Shown here piece after piece: positions 1 through 8,897 of a DNA stretch of 45,918 nt. The DNA comes from an uncultured Bacteroides sp. (GTDB lineage: Bacteria; Bacteroidota; Bacteroidia; Bacteroidales; Bacteroidaceae). Position 1 is the first letter of the stretch. The number at the start of each line of letters is the position of its first letter. Position numbers and translations under genes: made by a program. The stretch spans positions 1-45,918 of the forward strand of contig CAJKOW010000012.1 of NCBI GenBank assembly GCA_905201685.1, given 5' to 3'. The notes under the pieces are model-generated. The model saw nothing but the letters and a program-made list of their open reading frames with translations, was not told the DNA's origin and did no database searches.

Positions 1-1042
1 CCGGGTCGGTCAAGTCATCGGCCGGCACATACACAGCCTGTACGGAAGTAATAGAACCATTACGGGTTGAAGTAATACGTTCCTGCATGGCACCCATTTC
101 TGTAGCCAGTGTCGGTTGATATCCTACAGCCGAAGGCATACGTCCCAGCAATGCTGAAACTTCGGAACCTGCCTGGGTGAAACGGAAGATATTGTCGATG
201 AAGAACAGGATATCGCGCGGTCCGTCCGTTTCGGCACCACGGTCGCGGAACGACTCGGCAACAGTCAGACCTGACAAGGCTACTGACTGACGTGCTCCAG
301 GGGGTTCATTCATCTGACCGAATATCAACGAAACCTGCGACTTGGCCACTTCATTATAATCGACCTTGGACAAATCCCAGTTGCCTTCTTCCATACTTTT
401 CTTGAATTCTTCTCCATAGCGGATTACACCGGATTCGATCATTTCCCTCAGCAAGTCGTTACCTTCACGGGTACGCTCGCCTACACCGGCAAACACCGAA
501 AATCCGTGCTGCTTCTTGGCGATGTTATTGATCAGTTCCTGAATGAGCACCGTCTTGCCAACACCGGCACCACCAAACAAACCGATTTTTCCACCTTTAC
601 TGTAAGGCTCGAGCAAGTCGATCACCTTAATACCAGTATAAAGAACTTCCTGAACAGTTGTCAAATCCTCGAACTTAGGTGGTTCACGATGAATCGGATA
701 GGCTCCTGTACGATCCAGTTCCTTCATACCATCGATAGAGTCACCTACCACATTCAACAAACGGCCCTTGATCTGATCACCTACCGGCATGGTAATCGGG
801 CCTCCCAACGGATATACATTCATACCACGTTGCAAGCCATCCGTACTATCCATAGCCACGGTTCGTACAGTATTCTCACCAATATGTTGCTGTACTTCGA
901 CTATCAATCGTTTGCCATGCGGCCGCTTGATTTCCAATGCATCATGAATGCTTGGCAGCATCAGTTCAGTCTCTGTACCTTCAAAATAGACGTCTACAAC
1001 AGGTCCGATCACCTGCGAGATATGTCCGACAATCTGTGACAT
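1..1042 (-). CDS. atpD: F1Fo ATP synthase subunit beta (5' part; gene runs off the window)
   Basis: Catalytic beta subunit of the membrane-bound ATP synthase, which makes ATP from ADP and phosphate using the ion gradient. The reverse strand reads from ATG at 1042 as MSQIVGHISQVIGPVVDV, the usual beta N-terminus, followed by the Walker A loop GGAGVGKT and the stretch MNEPPGARQ typical of beta subunits. About 347 codons are inside the window; the remaining C-terminal part, roughly a quarter of the usual length, lies beyond base 1. A TAnnTTTG promoter motif 35 bases upstream suggests that atpD starts a transcript here. The rest of the atp operon is presumably outside the window (inference). Confidence 0.97.
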   Translation of the reverse strand, partial: MSQIVGHISQVIGPVVDVYFEGTETELMLPSIHDALEIKRPHGKRLIVEVQQHIGENTVRTVAMDSTDGLQRGMNVYPLGGPITMPVGDQIKGRLLNVVGDSIDGMKELDRTGAYPIHREPPKFEDLTTVQEVLYTGIKVIDLLEPYSKGGKIGLFGGAGVGKTVLIQELINNIAKKQHGFSVFAGVGERTREGNDLLREMIESGVIRYGEEFKKSMEEGNWDLSKVDYNEVAKSQVSLIFGQMNEPPGARQSVALSGLTVAESFRDRGAETDGPRDILFFIDNIFRFTQAGSEVSALLGRMPSAVGYQPTLATEMGAMQERITSTRNGSITSVQAVYVPADDLTDP

Positions 1043-1076
1043 AAGCTTTTTTTTATTATCTTAATTAACTTCGTCA

Positions 1077-1084
1077 CAAATTTA
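1077..1084 (-). promoter_or_regulatory. Putative Bacteroidales -7 promoter motif for atpD
   Basis: The reverse strand reads TAAATTTG, matching the TAnnTTTG -7 consensus known for Bacteroides, 35 bases upstream of the atpD ATG. No clear TTTG -33 element at the expected 19-21 base spacing was seen. Confidence 0.45.
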
Positions 1085-1283
1085 CGAACAAATTGCTTGT
1101 GGTTGTTCTTTCATATAGGATTTTTTGGACAAAAAATACTCTTTTGAACGATTTAAGGTAAAATGAGAACATTTTGATGAGATAATTGCAACATCAGTTA
1201 ACATTGCATAAAATTGCTCATGTAAAGAATTAAAATCCAAAATGTTTTTCACAAGCGATTTTATGAGCATCCGTGTAAAGATA

Positions 1284-1346
1284 TAAAAAAATGGAACGGC
1301 CTTACTGCAACTGCATTCATAACAGCTTATGCTGCAAGGCCATTCC
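1284..1346 (-). terminator. Rho-independent terminator downstream of purT
   Basis: On the reverse strand, GGAATGGCCTT (from 1346) pairs with AAGGCCGTTCC (ending 1293) around a partly paired loop and is followed by a run of seven T (1284-1290). It lies about 40 bases after the purT stop. Otherwise the 1043-1387 gap holds only the atpD promoter; the 89-codon reverse ORF spanning this hairpin is probably not a gene. Confidence 0.75.
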
Positions 1347-1387
1347 ACCATTTAATAGGATATGGTATCAAAATAGATGCTGAAAAA

Positions 1388-2554
1388 TCAATAGACCTCC
1401 ACTTTAGCGGCTATGCGTTTAGCCTTGTCGCGCAAGGCTTCCAGATCGCTGCCAAGAGGCGCGTAGCACAAGACAACGCCCATGCGACGGTTAACCCTCG
1501 TTGTCGGCTTACCGAAAATACGCAAGTAAGTATCTTCTTCTTTGGTAACCTCTTCCATGCCGCGATAGTTGGGCTGTTCCTGGCTGGCTATCGGAGAAAG
1601 GATAACGGCACTGGCACCCATACGCTCCAGCTTAATGCCGGGAATAGGCAGACCTAAAACTGCACGCAGGTGCAATTCGAATTCATTCAGGTTTTGCGTA
1701 CCAGCCAATGTTACCATGCCCGTATCGTGCGGACGAGGAGACAATTCGGAGAAATAAACTCCGTTTTCGTGGCTTAAGAAGAACTCTACTCCCCAAATGC
1801 CGGCGCCGGTCAAGGCACGGGTTACTTTTTCAGCCATATCCTGCGCTTCCTTCAAATGTGCAGGGTCGATAAAAGCCGGCTGGAAGCTCTCGCGGTAATC
1901 ACCACCCTTCTGAACGTGTCCGATAGGAGGACAGAACAGTGTCGGCCCGTTTTTCTGTGTCACTGTCAGCAGGGTTATCTCGCTGTCGAAGTGGATAAAC
2001 TCTTCGATAATCAATTCCTTAATATCTCCACGACTTCCGTTACAGCCATATTCCCAGGCATGTTCCAGTTCGTCTGCACATTTGACAACCGACTGTCCTT
2101 TGCCGGAAGAAGACATCAACGGCTTCACTACGCAGGGGAATCCTACCTTTTCGGCTGCCGACTTCAACTCTTCCAAAGACTTTGCATAATAGTATTTGGC
2201 CGTCTTCAGTCCCAATTCTTTCGCAGCCAGATCACGGATGGCCTTACGGTTCATCGTGTAGTTTACCGCCCGTGCGCTTGGAACGACCTGGATGCCTTCT
2301 TTCTCAAAGTCGTATAAGCGTTCGGTGCGAATTGCTTCTATCTCGGGCACAATAATGTCAGGTTTATGCTTACGTACAACCCGTTCTAAGGCATCTCCAT
2401 CGAGCATACTGAACACCTCGCATTCATCGGCCACCTGCATGGCAGGTGCTCCGGCATACGAATCGCACGCAACAATGTATTGCCCCTTGCGTTGGGCGGC
2501 AATTACAAACTCTTTACCTAACTCACCAGAACCTAACAACAAAATTTTCTTCAT
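1388..2554 (-). CDS. purT: Formate-dependent phosphoribosylglycinamide formyltransferase (GAR transformylase 2)
   Basis: ATP-grasp enzyme that makes formyl-GAR from GAR, formate and ATP in purine synthesis, as a folate-independent alternative to PurN. The start chosen is ATG at 2554 (MKKILLLGSGELGKEFVI), giving 388 residues against about 392 in E. coli. The open frame continues 79 codons upstream, but that stretch is translated interspersed repeat and has no family similarity. The N-terminal Rossmann-like domain carries GSGELGKE; the ATP-grasp part carries VVKPLMSSSGKGQSV and, near the C-terminus, SPRPHDTGMVTL. A strong terminator follows. Confidence 0.95.
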   Translation of the reverse strand: MKKILLLGSGELGKEFVIAAQRKGQYIVACDSYAGAPAMQVADECEVFSMLDGDALERVVRKHKPDIIVPEIEAIRTERLYDFEKEGIQVVPSARAVNYTMNRKAIRDLAAKELGLKTAKYYYAKSLEELKSAAEKVGFPCVVKPLMSSSGKGQSVVKCADELEHAWEYGCNGSRGDIKELIIEEFIHFDSEITLLTVTQKNGPTLFCPPIGHVQKGGDYRESFQPAFIDPAHLKEAQDMAEKVTRALTGAGIWGVEFFLSHENGVYFSELSPRPHDTGMVTLAGTQNLNEFELHLRAVLGLPIPGIKLERMGASAVILSPIASQEQPNYRGMEEVTKEEDTYLRIFGKPTTRVNRRMGVVLCYAPLGSDLEALRDKAKRIAAKVEVY

Positions 2555-2601
2555 TACCTCAATTTTCGTTTTTATATTTAAAGAGGAGTATGCTAAACTA
2601 A

Positions 2602-2740
2602 TTTGAGTTTCGCACGTGCCCAACTTATCAGTTGACAAGTCTTCAACCAACAAGGTTACAAGGCCGGAACACCCGGCTTGATAAAGCTGCAAACGCCATG
2701 TAAACTTGTTACTCGTCAACTGCAACTTGTGTAAGTCAAG
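2602..2740 (+). repeat. Interspersed repeat unit (CTTGATAAAG family), diverged copy
   Basis: Contains CCGGCTTGATAAAGCTGC and TTGTTACTCGTCAACTGCAA, shared with units at 35441-35637, 44630-44734 and 45813-45918. The left part has the small inverted repeat CCGGAACACCCGG. The copy lies between purT and DUF4301 and makes the purT frame look artificially open upstream. This is the most diverged copy in the window. Confidence 0.6.
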
Positions 2741-2807
2741 AAGCGCCATTGCTCCTTCTGCCCGCACACTCCTTCTATATTCAAATTCCAATCCTTCGAA
2801 AAAGCAA

Positions 2808-4325
2808 TTATTGATGCTGTTCCCTCAGCAAATCATTCACCGTCTTGACAGGATTGAAAGTGCTCAACGGAACCTCTACGAATATCGTATTCCAGTCGCT
2901 CATGGCACCATTCCACAAACCCGGAAGCTCCAGAGCCTTCAGTTCTTTTCCGTTCTTCGACTTATGAGAAATAAATCCTGTCGATTTATCCACATATCTG
3001 GTCAGGTCAAACTTATGCCCCTTATAGTCACGAACCGCACATACCAGATCGACCGGATTGAAATGAGTACCTTTCTCAAACATCTCTTTTTTCTGTGGAT
3101 CATTCATATCAATCTGAGAACTTTCCAGAATCTGCAAAGAAATGGTTCCATCGCTGTTATAAGCTAAGAACGGCCCTCCTCCCGGTTCACCTACGTTCTT
3201 CACCATTCCGCAGACACGCATCGGACGATTCAGTTTCTTCTTCAGATAAATCACCAATTCGGCATCTTCCAGATTCTTCACCTCGGGATTTTTACAGCAA
3301 AGCTTCTTTTGCAGGAACTGCAAAATGTCAATTACTTGCTCGTGCGTATATTTACCGCTGTCCAACAGCTGCAGATATGCAAAAGCCTGTTGCTGCAAGG
3401 CAATCAGTACGCCGGCTATCAGCTTCTTATACAACACGGTTTCTCCCTTCAGCTTATCGGGCACCACATTGTCGATGTTCTTAATGAAAATAATATCAGC
3501 GTCCAGATCGTTCAGGTTCTCGATCAGCGCACCATGTCCGCCCGGACGGAACAGGAGTTGCCCTTTATCGCGGAACGGCTGATTGTCCATATCTACAGCA
3601 ATCGTATCCGTACTTGGTTTCTGTTCAGAGAAACTAATGTTGTAATCGACCCCATACTTCTTGGCATATATGGCAGCTTTTTCATCCACCAATGCCTTGA
3701 AAAGAGCACGATGCTCGGGAGAAACGGTAAAATGAACATTTACCTTTCCATTGCGGTTGGCTGCATACAAGGCTCCTTCAACCAAATGTTCTTCAACAGG
3801 AGTACGGTTGCCATCCTCGTACTTGTGAAATTTCAGCAAACCTTTCGGCAAAGCGCCATAATTCAGCCCGGCCGATTCGAGCAAAGCAGCCACAACAGCC
3901 TTATAGTCGCCCTCATCCACCAGAGCAGGAATGTCTTTCCCCTTAGTCTTCAGGCACGCAGCGTTCAAGTCATCGTAAAAGGCAAAATGCTCGATCTGCG
4001 CAAAAAACTTCTTTTCGAAATCTGTCTGAGGGGCATTATAATCAGCACCCAAAAACTCAAACATATTCTTAAACATACGACTGGCAGCGCCCGAAGCCGG
4101 CACAAATTTCACTACAGTCTTATCAGTCTGCGTATAAGCTTCCCATGCATCCAAATAGGTTTTCTGGACATCTGCATCGGGAGCCAATATACCATTGCCA
4201 ACAGAAGCGGCTGCAAATAGCTTCAAATAAGGGAAGCCATGCTTGAAACAAGCCAACTGCTCGGCAATTTGTTCTTCCGAAATGCCTTTCTTAATCAGCA
4301 AATCTTTGTCTTGGGATGTTATCAT
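2808..4325 (-). CDS. DUF4301 family protein
   Basis: A 505-residue protein of the DUF4301 family, common in Bacteroidetes and without an assigned reaction. Near residue 70 it carries VKFVPASGAASRMFK, reminiscent of the nucleotide-binding loop of sugar-nucleotide pyrophosphorylases. Later stretches RPGGHGALIENLN and IIFIKNIDNVVPD recall the glycine/histidine loop and metal-binding aspartate of that fold, so a nucleotidyltransferase-like role is plausible but inferred. There is no signal peptide or membrane segment, so it is probably cytoplasmic. It is transcribed divergently from the RelA/SpoT gene; both genes have TAnnTTTG motifs in the short shared region. Confidence 0.85.
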   Translation of the reverse strand: MITSQDKDLLIKKGISEEQIAEQLACFKHGFPYLKLFAAASVGNGILAPDADVQKTYLDAWEAYTQTDKTVVKFVPASGAASRMFKNMFEFLGADYNAPQTDFEKKFFAQIEHFAFYDDLNAACLKTKGKDIPALVDEGDYKAVVAALLESAGLNYGALPKGLLKFHKYEDGNRTPVEEHLVEGALYAANRNGKVNVHFTVSPEHRALFKALVDEKAAIYAKKYGVDYNISFSEQKPSTDTIAVDMDNQPFRDKGQLLFRPGGHGALIENLNDLDADIIFIKNIDNVVPDKLKGETVLYKKLIAGVLIALQQQAFAYLQLLDSGKYTHEQVIDILQFLQKKLCCKNPEVKNLEDAELVIYLKKKLNRPMRVCGMVKNVGEPGGGPFLAYNSDGTISLQILESSQIDMNDPQKKEMFEKGTHFNPVDLVCAVRDYKGHKFDLTRYVDKSTGFISHKSKNGKELKALELPGLWNGAMSDWNTIFVEVPLSTFNPVKTVNDLLREQHQ

Positions 4326-4352
4326 ATTTATCTAAAATTATTAATTGACCCC

Positions 4353-4360
4353 CAAAAGTA
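4353..4360 (-). promoter_or_regulatory. Putative -7 promoter motif for the DUF4301 gene
   Basis: The reverse strand reads TACTTTTG (TAnnTTTG), 28 bases upstream of the DUF4301 ATG. It lies within the 106-base divergent region shared with the RelA/SpoT homologue. Confidence 0.55.
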
Positions 4361-4402
4361 TAAAAAAAACGCAACTATTATGAGAAAAATAAAGAAAAAA
4401 AC

Positions 4403-4410
4403 TACCTTTG
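4403..4410 (+). promoter_or_regulatory. Putative -7 promoter motif for the RelA/SpoT homologue
   Basis: TACCTTTG matches TAnnTTTG and ends 21 bases before the ATG at 4432. The upstream TTG at 4408 lies inside this motif, so it cannot be the start if the promoter is real; this fixes ATG 4432 as the likely start. Confidence 0.6.
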
Positions 4411-4431
4411 GCAAATAAAATACGAACGATC

Positions 4432-6651
4432 ATGAATTCAGAGATTTTTTTCACTAAAGAAGAGAAAAAAGAACTATTCTTACTCTACCGCAAATTACTG
4501 CAACTTTCAGGTGACACACTACTAAAAGACGATTGCCGAAAATTAAAAGCACATCTGATCAATGCCATACAACACAACTTCATACAACGGGATATTTTCG
4601 GCCTGAACCCAATTATTAAGGACATGCAAACCGCTGTTATCACAGCCGAAGAGATCGGTATGCGCCGGGCATCCATCATTGCTTTGATGCTCCACGACTC
4701 CGTAAGATGTGGAAGTTACACATTGGAGCAAGTCCAGAAAGAATATGGAGAAGATGTGGCAAGAATCATTCAAGGCCTGATACGCATTCAGGAACTATAT
4801 ACCAAAAGCCCCACGATCGAATCGGAAAACTTCCGGAATCTGCTGCTGACATTCGCAGAAGACATGCGGGTAATACTGATTATGATCGCCGACCGTGTAA
4901 ACGTGATGCGACAAATCAAAGACAGCGAGAACGACGAGGCACGCCGACAAGTAGCCAACGAAGCGTCGTACCTCTACGCTCCCCTCGCCCACAAATTAGG
5001 ATTATACAAGCTGAAGTCGGAACTGGAAGACCTGTCACTGAAATATACCGAAAAAGAAATATACTATCACATCAAGAACAAGCTGAATGAGACCAAGGCT
5101 TCGCGAGATAAATACATTGCCGACTTCATAGCTCCCATACAAAAGAAACTGGAAGAGACAGGCTTGAAATTCCACATCAAGGGGCGAACCAAATCCATCC
5201 ACTCCATCTATCAGAAGATGAAGAAGCAGAAATGTCCGTTCGAAGGAGTGTACGATTTGTTTGCCATCCGCATCATCCTTGACTCGGAACTCGATAAAGA
5301 GAAACAAGAATGCTGGCAGGTATATTCCATCGTGACAGACATGTATCAGCCCAATCCCAAACGCTTGCGCGACTGGCTGTCCGTACCGAAAAGCAACGGA
5401 TACGAATCACTCCACATCACGGTTATGGGACCGGAAAGCAAATGGGTGGAAATTCAGATACGTACCGAAAGAATGGACGAAATTGCCGAACGAGGTCTGG
5501 CCGCCCACTGGCGTTACAAGGGCATAAAAGGAGAAAGCGGACTGGACGAATGGCTTACCTCGGTACGAGAAGCCTTGGAAAACTCGGACAGCAACGGACT
5601 GGAAACAATGGATCAGTTCAAGCTTGACCTATACGAAGACGAAGTATTTGTCTTCACCCCCAAGGGCGACTTGTTCAAATTAGGCAAAGGAGCTACGGTG
5701 CTCGACTTCGCATTCCACATCCACACCAAACTGGGCTGCAAATGCATTGGAGCCAAGGTAAACGGGAAAAATGCGCAGCTCAAACAGGTTCTGCACAGTG
5801 GCGACCAGGTAGAAATCATGACGTCGAACACCCAGACACCCAAACAGGACTGGCTGAACATTGTCACCACCTCGAAAGCGCGGACAAAAATACGCCAGGC
5901 ATTAAAGGAAATGGCGGCCAAACAACATGACTTTGCCAAGGAAACCCTGGAACGTAAATTCAAGAATCGGAAAATTGAATATGATGAATCCATCATGATG
6001 CGTCTTATCAAGCGAATGGGATTCAAGGTTGTGACCGACTTTTATCAGGCCATTGCCGATGAGACAATCGACGTGAATGAGATTCTGGACAAATACATCG
6101 AACTGCAAAAGAAAGAGAGCGATATACACGATGAAGTCACATACCGGAGCGCCGAAGGATATAACCTGCAAACGCCACAGCTTGAAGAGACGACCGGCAA
6201 GGAAGATGTTCTGGTCATCGACCAGAATCTGAAAGGGCTGGAGTTCAAATTGGCACGTTGCTGCAATCCGATCTACGGAGATGATGTCTTCGGATTCGTC
6301 AGTGTTACCGGCGGAATCAAAATACACCGTACCGACTGCCCGAATGCAAGCGATCTGCGCGAACGCTTCGGTTATCGCATCGTGAAGGCACGGTGGGCCG
6401 GCAAGTCGCAAGGCACACAGTATCCCATTACTTTGCGTGTGGTAGGCCACGATGATATCGGTATCGTAACCAATATTACATCCATTATTTCGAAAGAAAT
6501 GGGAATCACACTGCGAAGCATCAGTATCGACTCTCACGATGGATTGTTCTCGGGTACACTGACCGTAATGATTGGTGACACGGGACGGTTGGAAGCACTT
6601 ATCAAAAAACTACGAACGGTAAAAGGAGTAAAACAAGTTTCCAGAAATTAA
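4432..6651 (+). CDS. relA: RelA/SpoT-family (p)ppGpp synthetase with degenerate hydrolase domain
   Basis: Ribosome-associated alarmone enzyme (739 residues) of the long RSH class. The order is an HD-domain-like N-terminus (to about residue 190), synthetase domain (about 220-360), TGS (about 395-455), a zinc-finger-like region with LARCCNP, and a C-terminal ACT domain. The synthetase motifs look intact: TKSIHSIYQKMKKQ, YDLFAIRII, PKSNGYESLHITV and VEIQIRT. The hydrolase site does not: the HDxxED motif reads HDSVRC at residues 88-93, the usual ITHP histidine region reads GLNPI, and ADRLHNMR reads ADRVNVMR. The protein is therefore probably synthetase-only, with another RSH elsewhere removing ppGpp (inference). 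dgkA follows 6 bases after the stop. Confidence 0.93.
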   Translation: MNSEIFFTKEEKKELFLLYRKLLQLSGDTLLKDDCRKLKAHLINAIQHNFIQRDIFGLNPIIKDMQTAVITAEEIGMRRASIIALMLHDSVRCGSYTLEQVQKEYGEDVARIIQGLIRIQELYTKSPTIESENFRNLLLTFAEDMRVILIMIADRVNVMRQIKDSENDEARRQVANEASYLYAPLAHKLGLYKLKSELEDLSLKYTEKEIYYHIKNKLNETKASRDKYIADFIAPIQKKLEETGLKFHIKGRTKSIHSIYQKMKKQKCPFEGVYDLFAIRIILDSELDKEKQECWQVYSIVTDMYQPNPKRLRDWLSVPKSNGYESLHITVMGPESKWVEIQIRTERMDEIAERGLAAHWRYKGIKGESGLDEWLTSVREALENSDSNGLETMDQFKLDLYEDEVFVFTPKGDLFKLGKGATVLDFAFHIHTKLGCKCIGAKVNGKNAQLKQVLHSGDQVEIMTSNTQTPKQDWLNIVTTSKARTKIRQALKEMAAKQHDFAKETLERKFKNRKIEYDESIMMRLIKRMGFKVVTDFYQAIADETIDVNEILDKYIELQKKESDIHDEVTYRSAEGYNLQTPQLEETTGKEDVLVIDQNLKGLEFKLARCCNPIYGDDVFGFVSVTGGIKIHRTDCPNASDLRERFGYRIVKARWAGKSQGTQYPITLRVVGHDDIGIVTNITSIISKEMGITLRSISIDSHDGLFSGTLTVMIGDTGRLEALIKKLRTVKGVKQVSRN

Positions 6652-6657
6652 AATCGA

Positions 6658-7017
6658 ATGAAGTACAATTTCAGAAAACAGATAAGAAGCTTCGGATACG
6701 CATGGCATGGCATATGGTGCTGCATAGGAAAAGAGCAAAATCTCAGCTTTCACTTGATAGCTACCGTGCTGGTCATCGGCGCCGGATGCTTCTTTCAGAT
6801 CACCCGCACCGAATGGGCAATCGTATTGTTATGTATCGGCATCGTCATCAGTGCCGAACTTTTCAATACAGCCATTGAAAAACTGGTGGATTTGGTTTCC
6901 CCTCAACGGCACCCTGTTGCCGGACAGGTAAAAGACATCGCAGCCGGTGCTGTTTTGGTATGCGCTTTTGCTGCAATGATTGTAGGGCTTGTCATCTTCC
7001 TGCCCTACATACTTTGA
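6658..7017 (+). CDS. dgkA: Diacylglycerol kinase / undecaprenol kinase family (DgkA)
   Basis: A 119-residue integral membrane kinase that phosphorylates diacylglycerol or undecaprenol with ATP, recycling lipid by-products of envelope synthesis. The family signature is clear: AELFNTAIEKLVDL followed by KDIAAGAVL, with three hydrophobic helices at about residues 30-47, 53-70 and 95-117. Length matches the family. It starts 6 bases after the RSH stop, so the two are probably cotranscribed. Sequence alone does not separate diacylglycerol from undecaprenol as substrate. Confidence 0.92.
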   Translation: MKYNFRKQIRSFGYAWHGIWCCIGKEQNLSFHLIATVLVIGAGCFFQITRTEWAIVLLCIGIVISAELFNTAIEKLVDLVSPQRHPVAGQVKDIAAGAVLVCAFAAMIVGLVIFLPYIL

Positions 7018-7029
7018 TCATAAAAAAAT

Positions 7030-7050
7030 GAGTGAGAAATTATCTCACTC
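7030..7050. terminator. Bidirectional terminator between dgkA and the MFS-like gene
   Basis: GAGTGAGA and TCTCACTC pair around a five-base loop. T-rich DNA follows on the forward strand (GTTTCTTTTTAT) and an A-run precedes it (TTTTTTT on the reverse transcript). The MFS stop codon (7040-7042) sits in the loop region, so the hairpin overlaps the end of that gene. Confidence 0.75.
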
Positions 7051-8014
7051 GTTTCTTTTTATAATAAGGCGAAGTAGCTATTAGAAATATCAGTACCGAT
7101 ACCACTGCCGCTACCACTCCTACATATAGCAACACGTCACTTGACATCAGATAACTTGCCACTGCAAAACCGCTTATCATGCCTGCATCAATCGACAGAT
7201 TTAGCGTAGTATTGCTCGTTCCACGCTGGCAGTGATGAGAAAGTCGGACAAACATACGCACCAACGGTACTGCAGACAGCAGCAAAGAAGCTACGACCAG
7301 CAGAAGTGCATACACCCATATCTCACCACCCTTATATGCCAATAGTGAAACAAAGATTCCACAGGCAAAGGCCAGTAGCCATACATTAAAGGCCGGCAAC
7401 CAGGCACGTGGCAGGATAAATCGATCCCAATTACACAGCTTGACTCCTATCGGGGCACGAAAAGGTACATGAACTCGCCAGGCTTCCAATACGCCCAACA
7501 AGCCAAAGGCTATGGCTGTGTATAATAGTCCGTTAAGGGAATATATTCCATAAATCCAGAAGCCCAAAAGCAATCCGACAGCCATACCGATGCGGCTCCA
7601 ACGGGCATAGAGCACATTAGCCCGGGAACGATTGCCCGAAACGGTGACATCAATACTGATTGTTACTCCGGCTGCCGAAGCCAGTCCCAGGCACGCTCCT
7701 TCCAAGAATGCCAACGCCATCCATTCGATGAACTCATCAGCATAAGCATATCCCAGCAGAACGGCCAACAAAATGACCAAGGGCCACACGAACACACTTT
7801 TCCGATAGCAAGCATCGCCTAAATACGCATTGAAGGGGCCAGACAGAAACATGCCTATCAGCATAGCCACATAAAAATACGCAGCCTCATGTCCCCATCC
7901 GACGACCAGCAACGGAAAAGGCATATAGGCGGCTGCATGCAGAAAAAATCCGGCCATACGCATCCGCCTGAAGCCCGACGATAGCTGAACTGTATCAGTA
8001 TTGTTCCTTTTCAT
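7040..8014 (-). CDS. MFS-like transporter
   Basis: A 324-residue, strongly hydrophobic inner-membrane protein with about ten predicted helices, for example YFYVAMLIGMFLSGPFN, WPLVILLAVLLGYAY and LLYVGVVAAVVSVLIFLIA. The loop GPFNAYLGDACYRKS resembles the loop between helices 2 and 3 of major facilitator transporters. It is shorter than the usual 12-helix MFS protein of about 400 residues. The substrate cannot be inferred. Its start overlaps the panB end by 20 bases, so the two are probably cotranscribed. Confidence 0.7.
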   Translation of the reverse strand: MKRNNTDTVQLSSGFRRMRMAGFFLHAAAYMPFPLLVVGWGHEAAYFYVAMLIGMFLSGPFNAYLGDACYRKSVFVWPLVILLAVLLGYAYADEFIEWMALAFLEGACLGLASAAGVTISIDVTVSGNRSRANVLYARWSRIGMAVGLLLGFWIYGIYSLNGLLYTAIAFGLLGVLEAWRVHVPFRAPIGVKLCNWDRFILPRAWLPAFNVWLLAFACGIFVSLLAYKGGEIWVYALLLVVASLLLSAVPLVRMFVRLSHHCQRGTSNTTLNLSIDAGMISGFAVASYLMSSDVLLYVGVVAAVVSVLIFLIATSPYYKKKRVR

Positions 8015-8816
8015 TCGGAAAATCTAAGTTCTTTACATCAGACACATATCGGCTGATGGCGTCTGTCATCACCGTATGCAGATCGGCATAGCGACGCAGA
8101 AAACGTGGACGGAATCCATTGTTCATGCCCAGCATATCCTGTATGACCAATACCTGTCCGTCAACTCCACCACCGGCACCGATGCCAATGATAGGAATGG
8201 TCAGTTCTTGTGCCACCCTTTCGGCCAATACAGCCGGGATTTTTTCCAGGACAATGGCAAAGCATCCGGCTTCTTCAAGCAAGTGGGCATCGCGCACCAG
8301 CTTTTCAGCTTCTGCTTCATCCTTCGCACGTACGGTGTACGTACCATACTTGTTAATGGATTGAGGCATCAGTCCCAGATGTCCCATGATGGGAATACCG
8401 GCACTGAGAATACGTTTCACTGTTCCGATAATCTCTTCTCCACCCTCTAATTTCAAAGCATCGGCATGACTCTCTTTCATAATACGTATGGCAGAAGCCA
8501 ATCCTTCCATCTCATTGCCTTGGTAAGATCCGAAAGGCATATCGACTACGACCATGGCGCGTTTCACACCCCGCACCACAGACTTTGCATGATAGATCAT
8601 CTGATCCAACGTGATGGGCAACGTTGTCACATTGCCGGCCATCACGTTCGAAGCCGAATCACCTACCAGTATCACATCTACACCGGCACCATCCACAATC
8701 TGCGCCATGGTGTAATCATAAGAAGTCAACATTGAGATTTTTTCACCTCTCTGTTTCATCTCTACAAGACGATGTGTAGTCACTTTACGAGTATCGTCCG
8801 AAATATATCCAGCCAT
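7995..8816 (-). CDS. panB: 3-methyl-2-oxobutanoate hydroxymethyltransferase
   Basis: First committed step of pantothenate synthesis: transfers a hydroxymethyl group from methylene-tetrahydrofolate to 2-oxoisovalerate, giving ketopantoate. The 273-residue protein has the family landmarks MLTSYDYTMAQIVDGAG, VILVGDSASNVM (metal-binding Asp), MPFGSYQGNE, ALKLEGGEE, MGHLGLMPQS and IIGIGAGGGVDGQVLV. Length is typical and it should be cytoplasmic. A -7 motif lies 62 bases upstream, and the MFS-like gene overlaps its 3' end. Confidence 0.97.
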   Translation of the reverse strand: MAGYISDDTRKVTTHRLVEMKQRGEKISMLTSYDYTMAQIVDGAGVDVILVGDSASNVMAGNVTTLPITLDQMIYHAKSVVRGVKRAMVVVDMPFGSYQGNEMEGLASAIRIMKESHADALKLEGGEEIIGTVKRILSAGIPIMGHLGLMPQSINKYGTYTVRAKDEAEAEKLVRDAHLLEEAGCFAIVLEKIPAVLAERVAQELTIPIIGIGAGGGVDGQVLVIQDMLGMNNGFRPRFLRRYADLHTVMTDAISRYVSDVKNLDFPNEKEQY

Positions 8817-8877
8817 TTCTTATAAATATTTAAGTTGTTACTTTAATACGTATAAATGTGTATATGTTAACCTGTTA

Positions 8878-8885
8878 CAAAAATA
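8878..8885 (-). promoter_or_regulatory. Putative -7 promoter motif for panB
   Basis: The reverse strand reads TATTTTTG (TAnnTTTG), 62 bases upstream of the panB ATG, in the 81-base gap after the HAD gene. This suggests that panB and the MFS-like gene form their own transcript. Confidence 0.45.
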
Positions 8886-8897
8886 ATACTTTTATTA

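Noticed and set aside
1082..1351. An 89-codon reverse ORF between atpD and purT
   Set aside because: It includes the purT terminator hairpin and the atpD -7 motif region and has no recognisable protein features.
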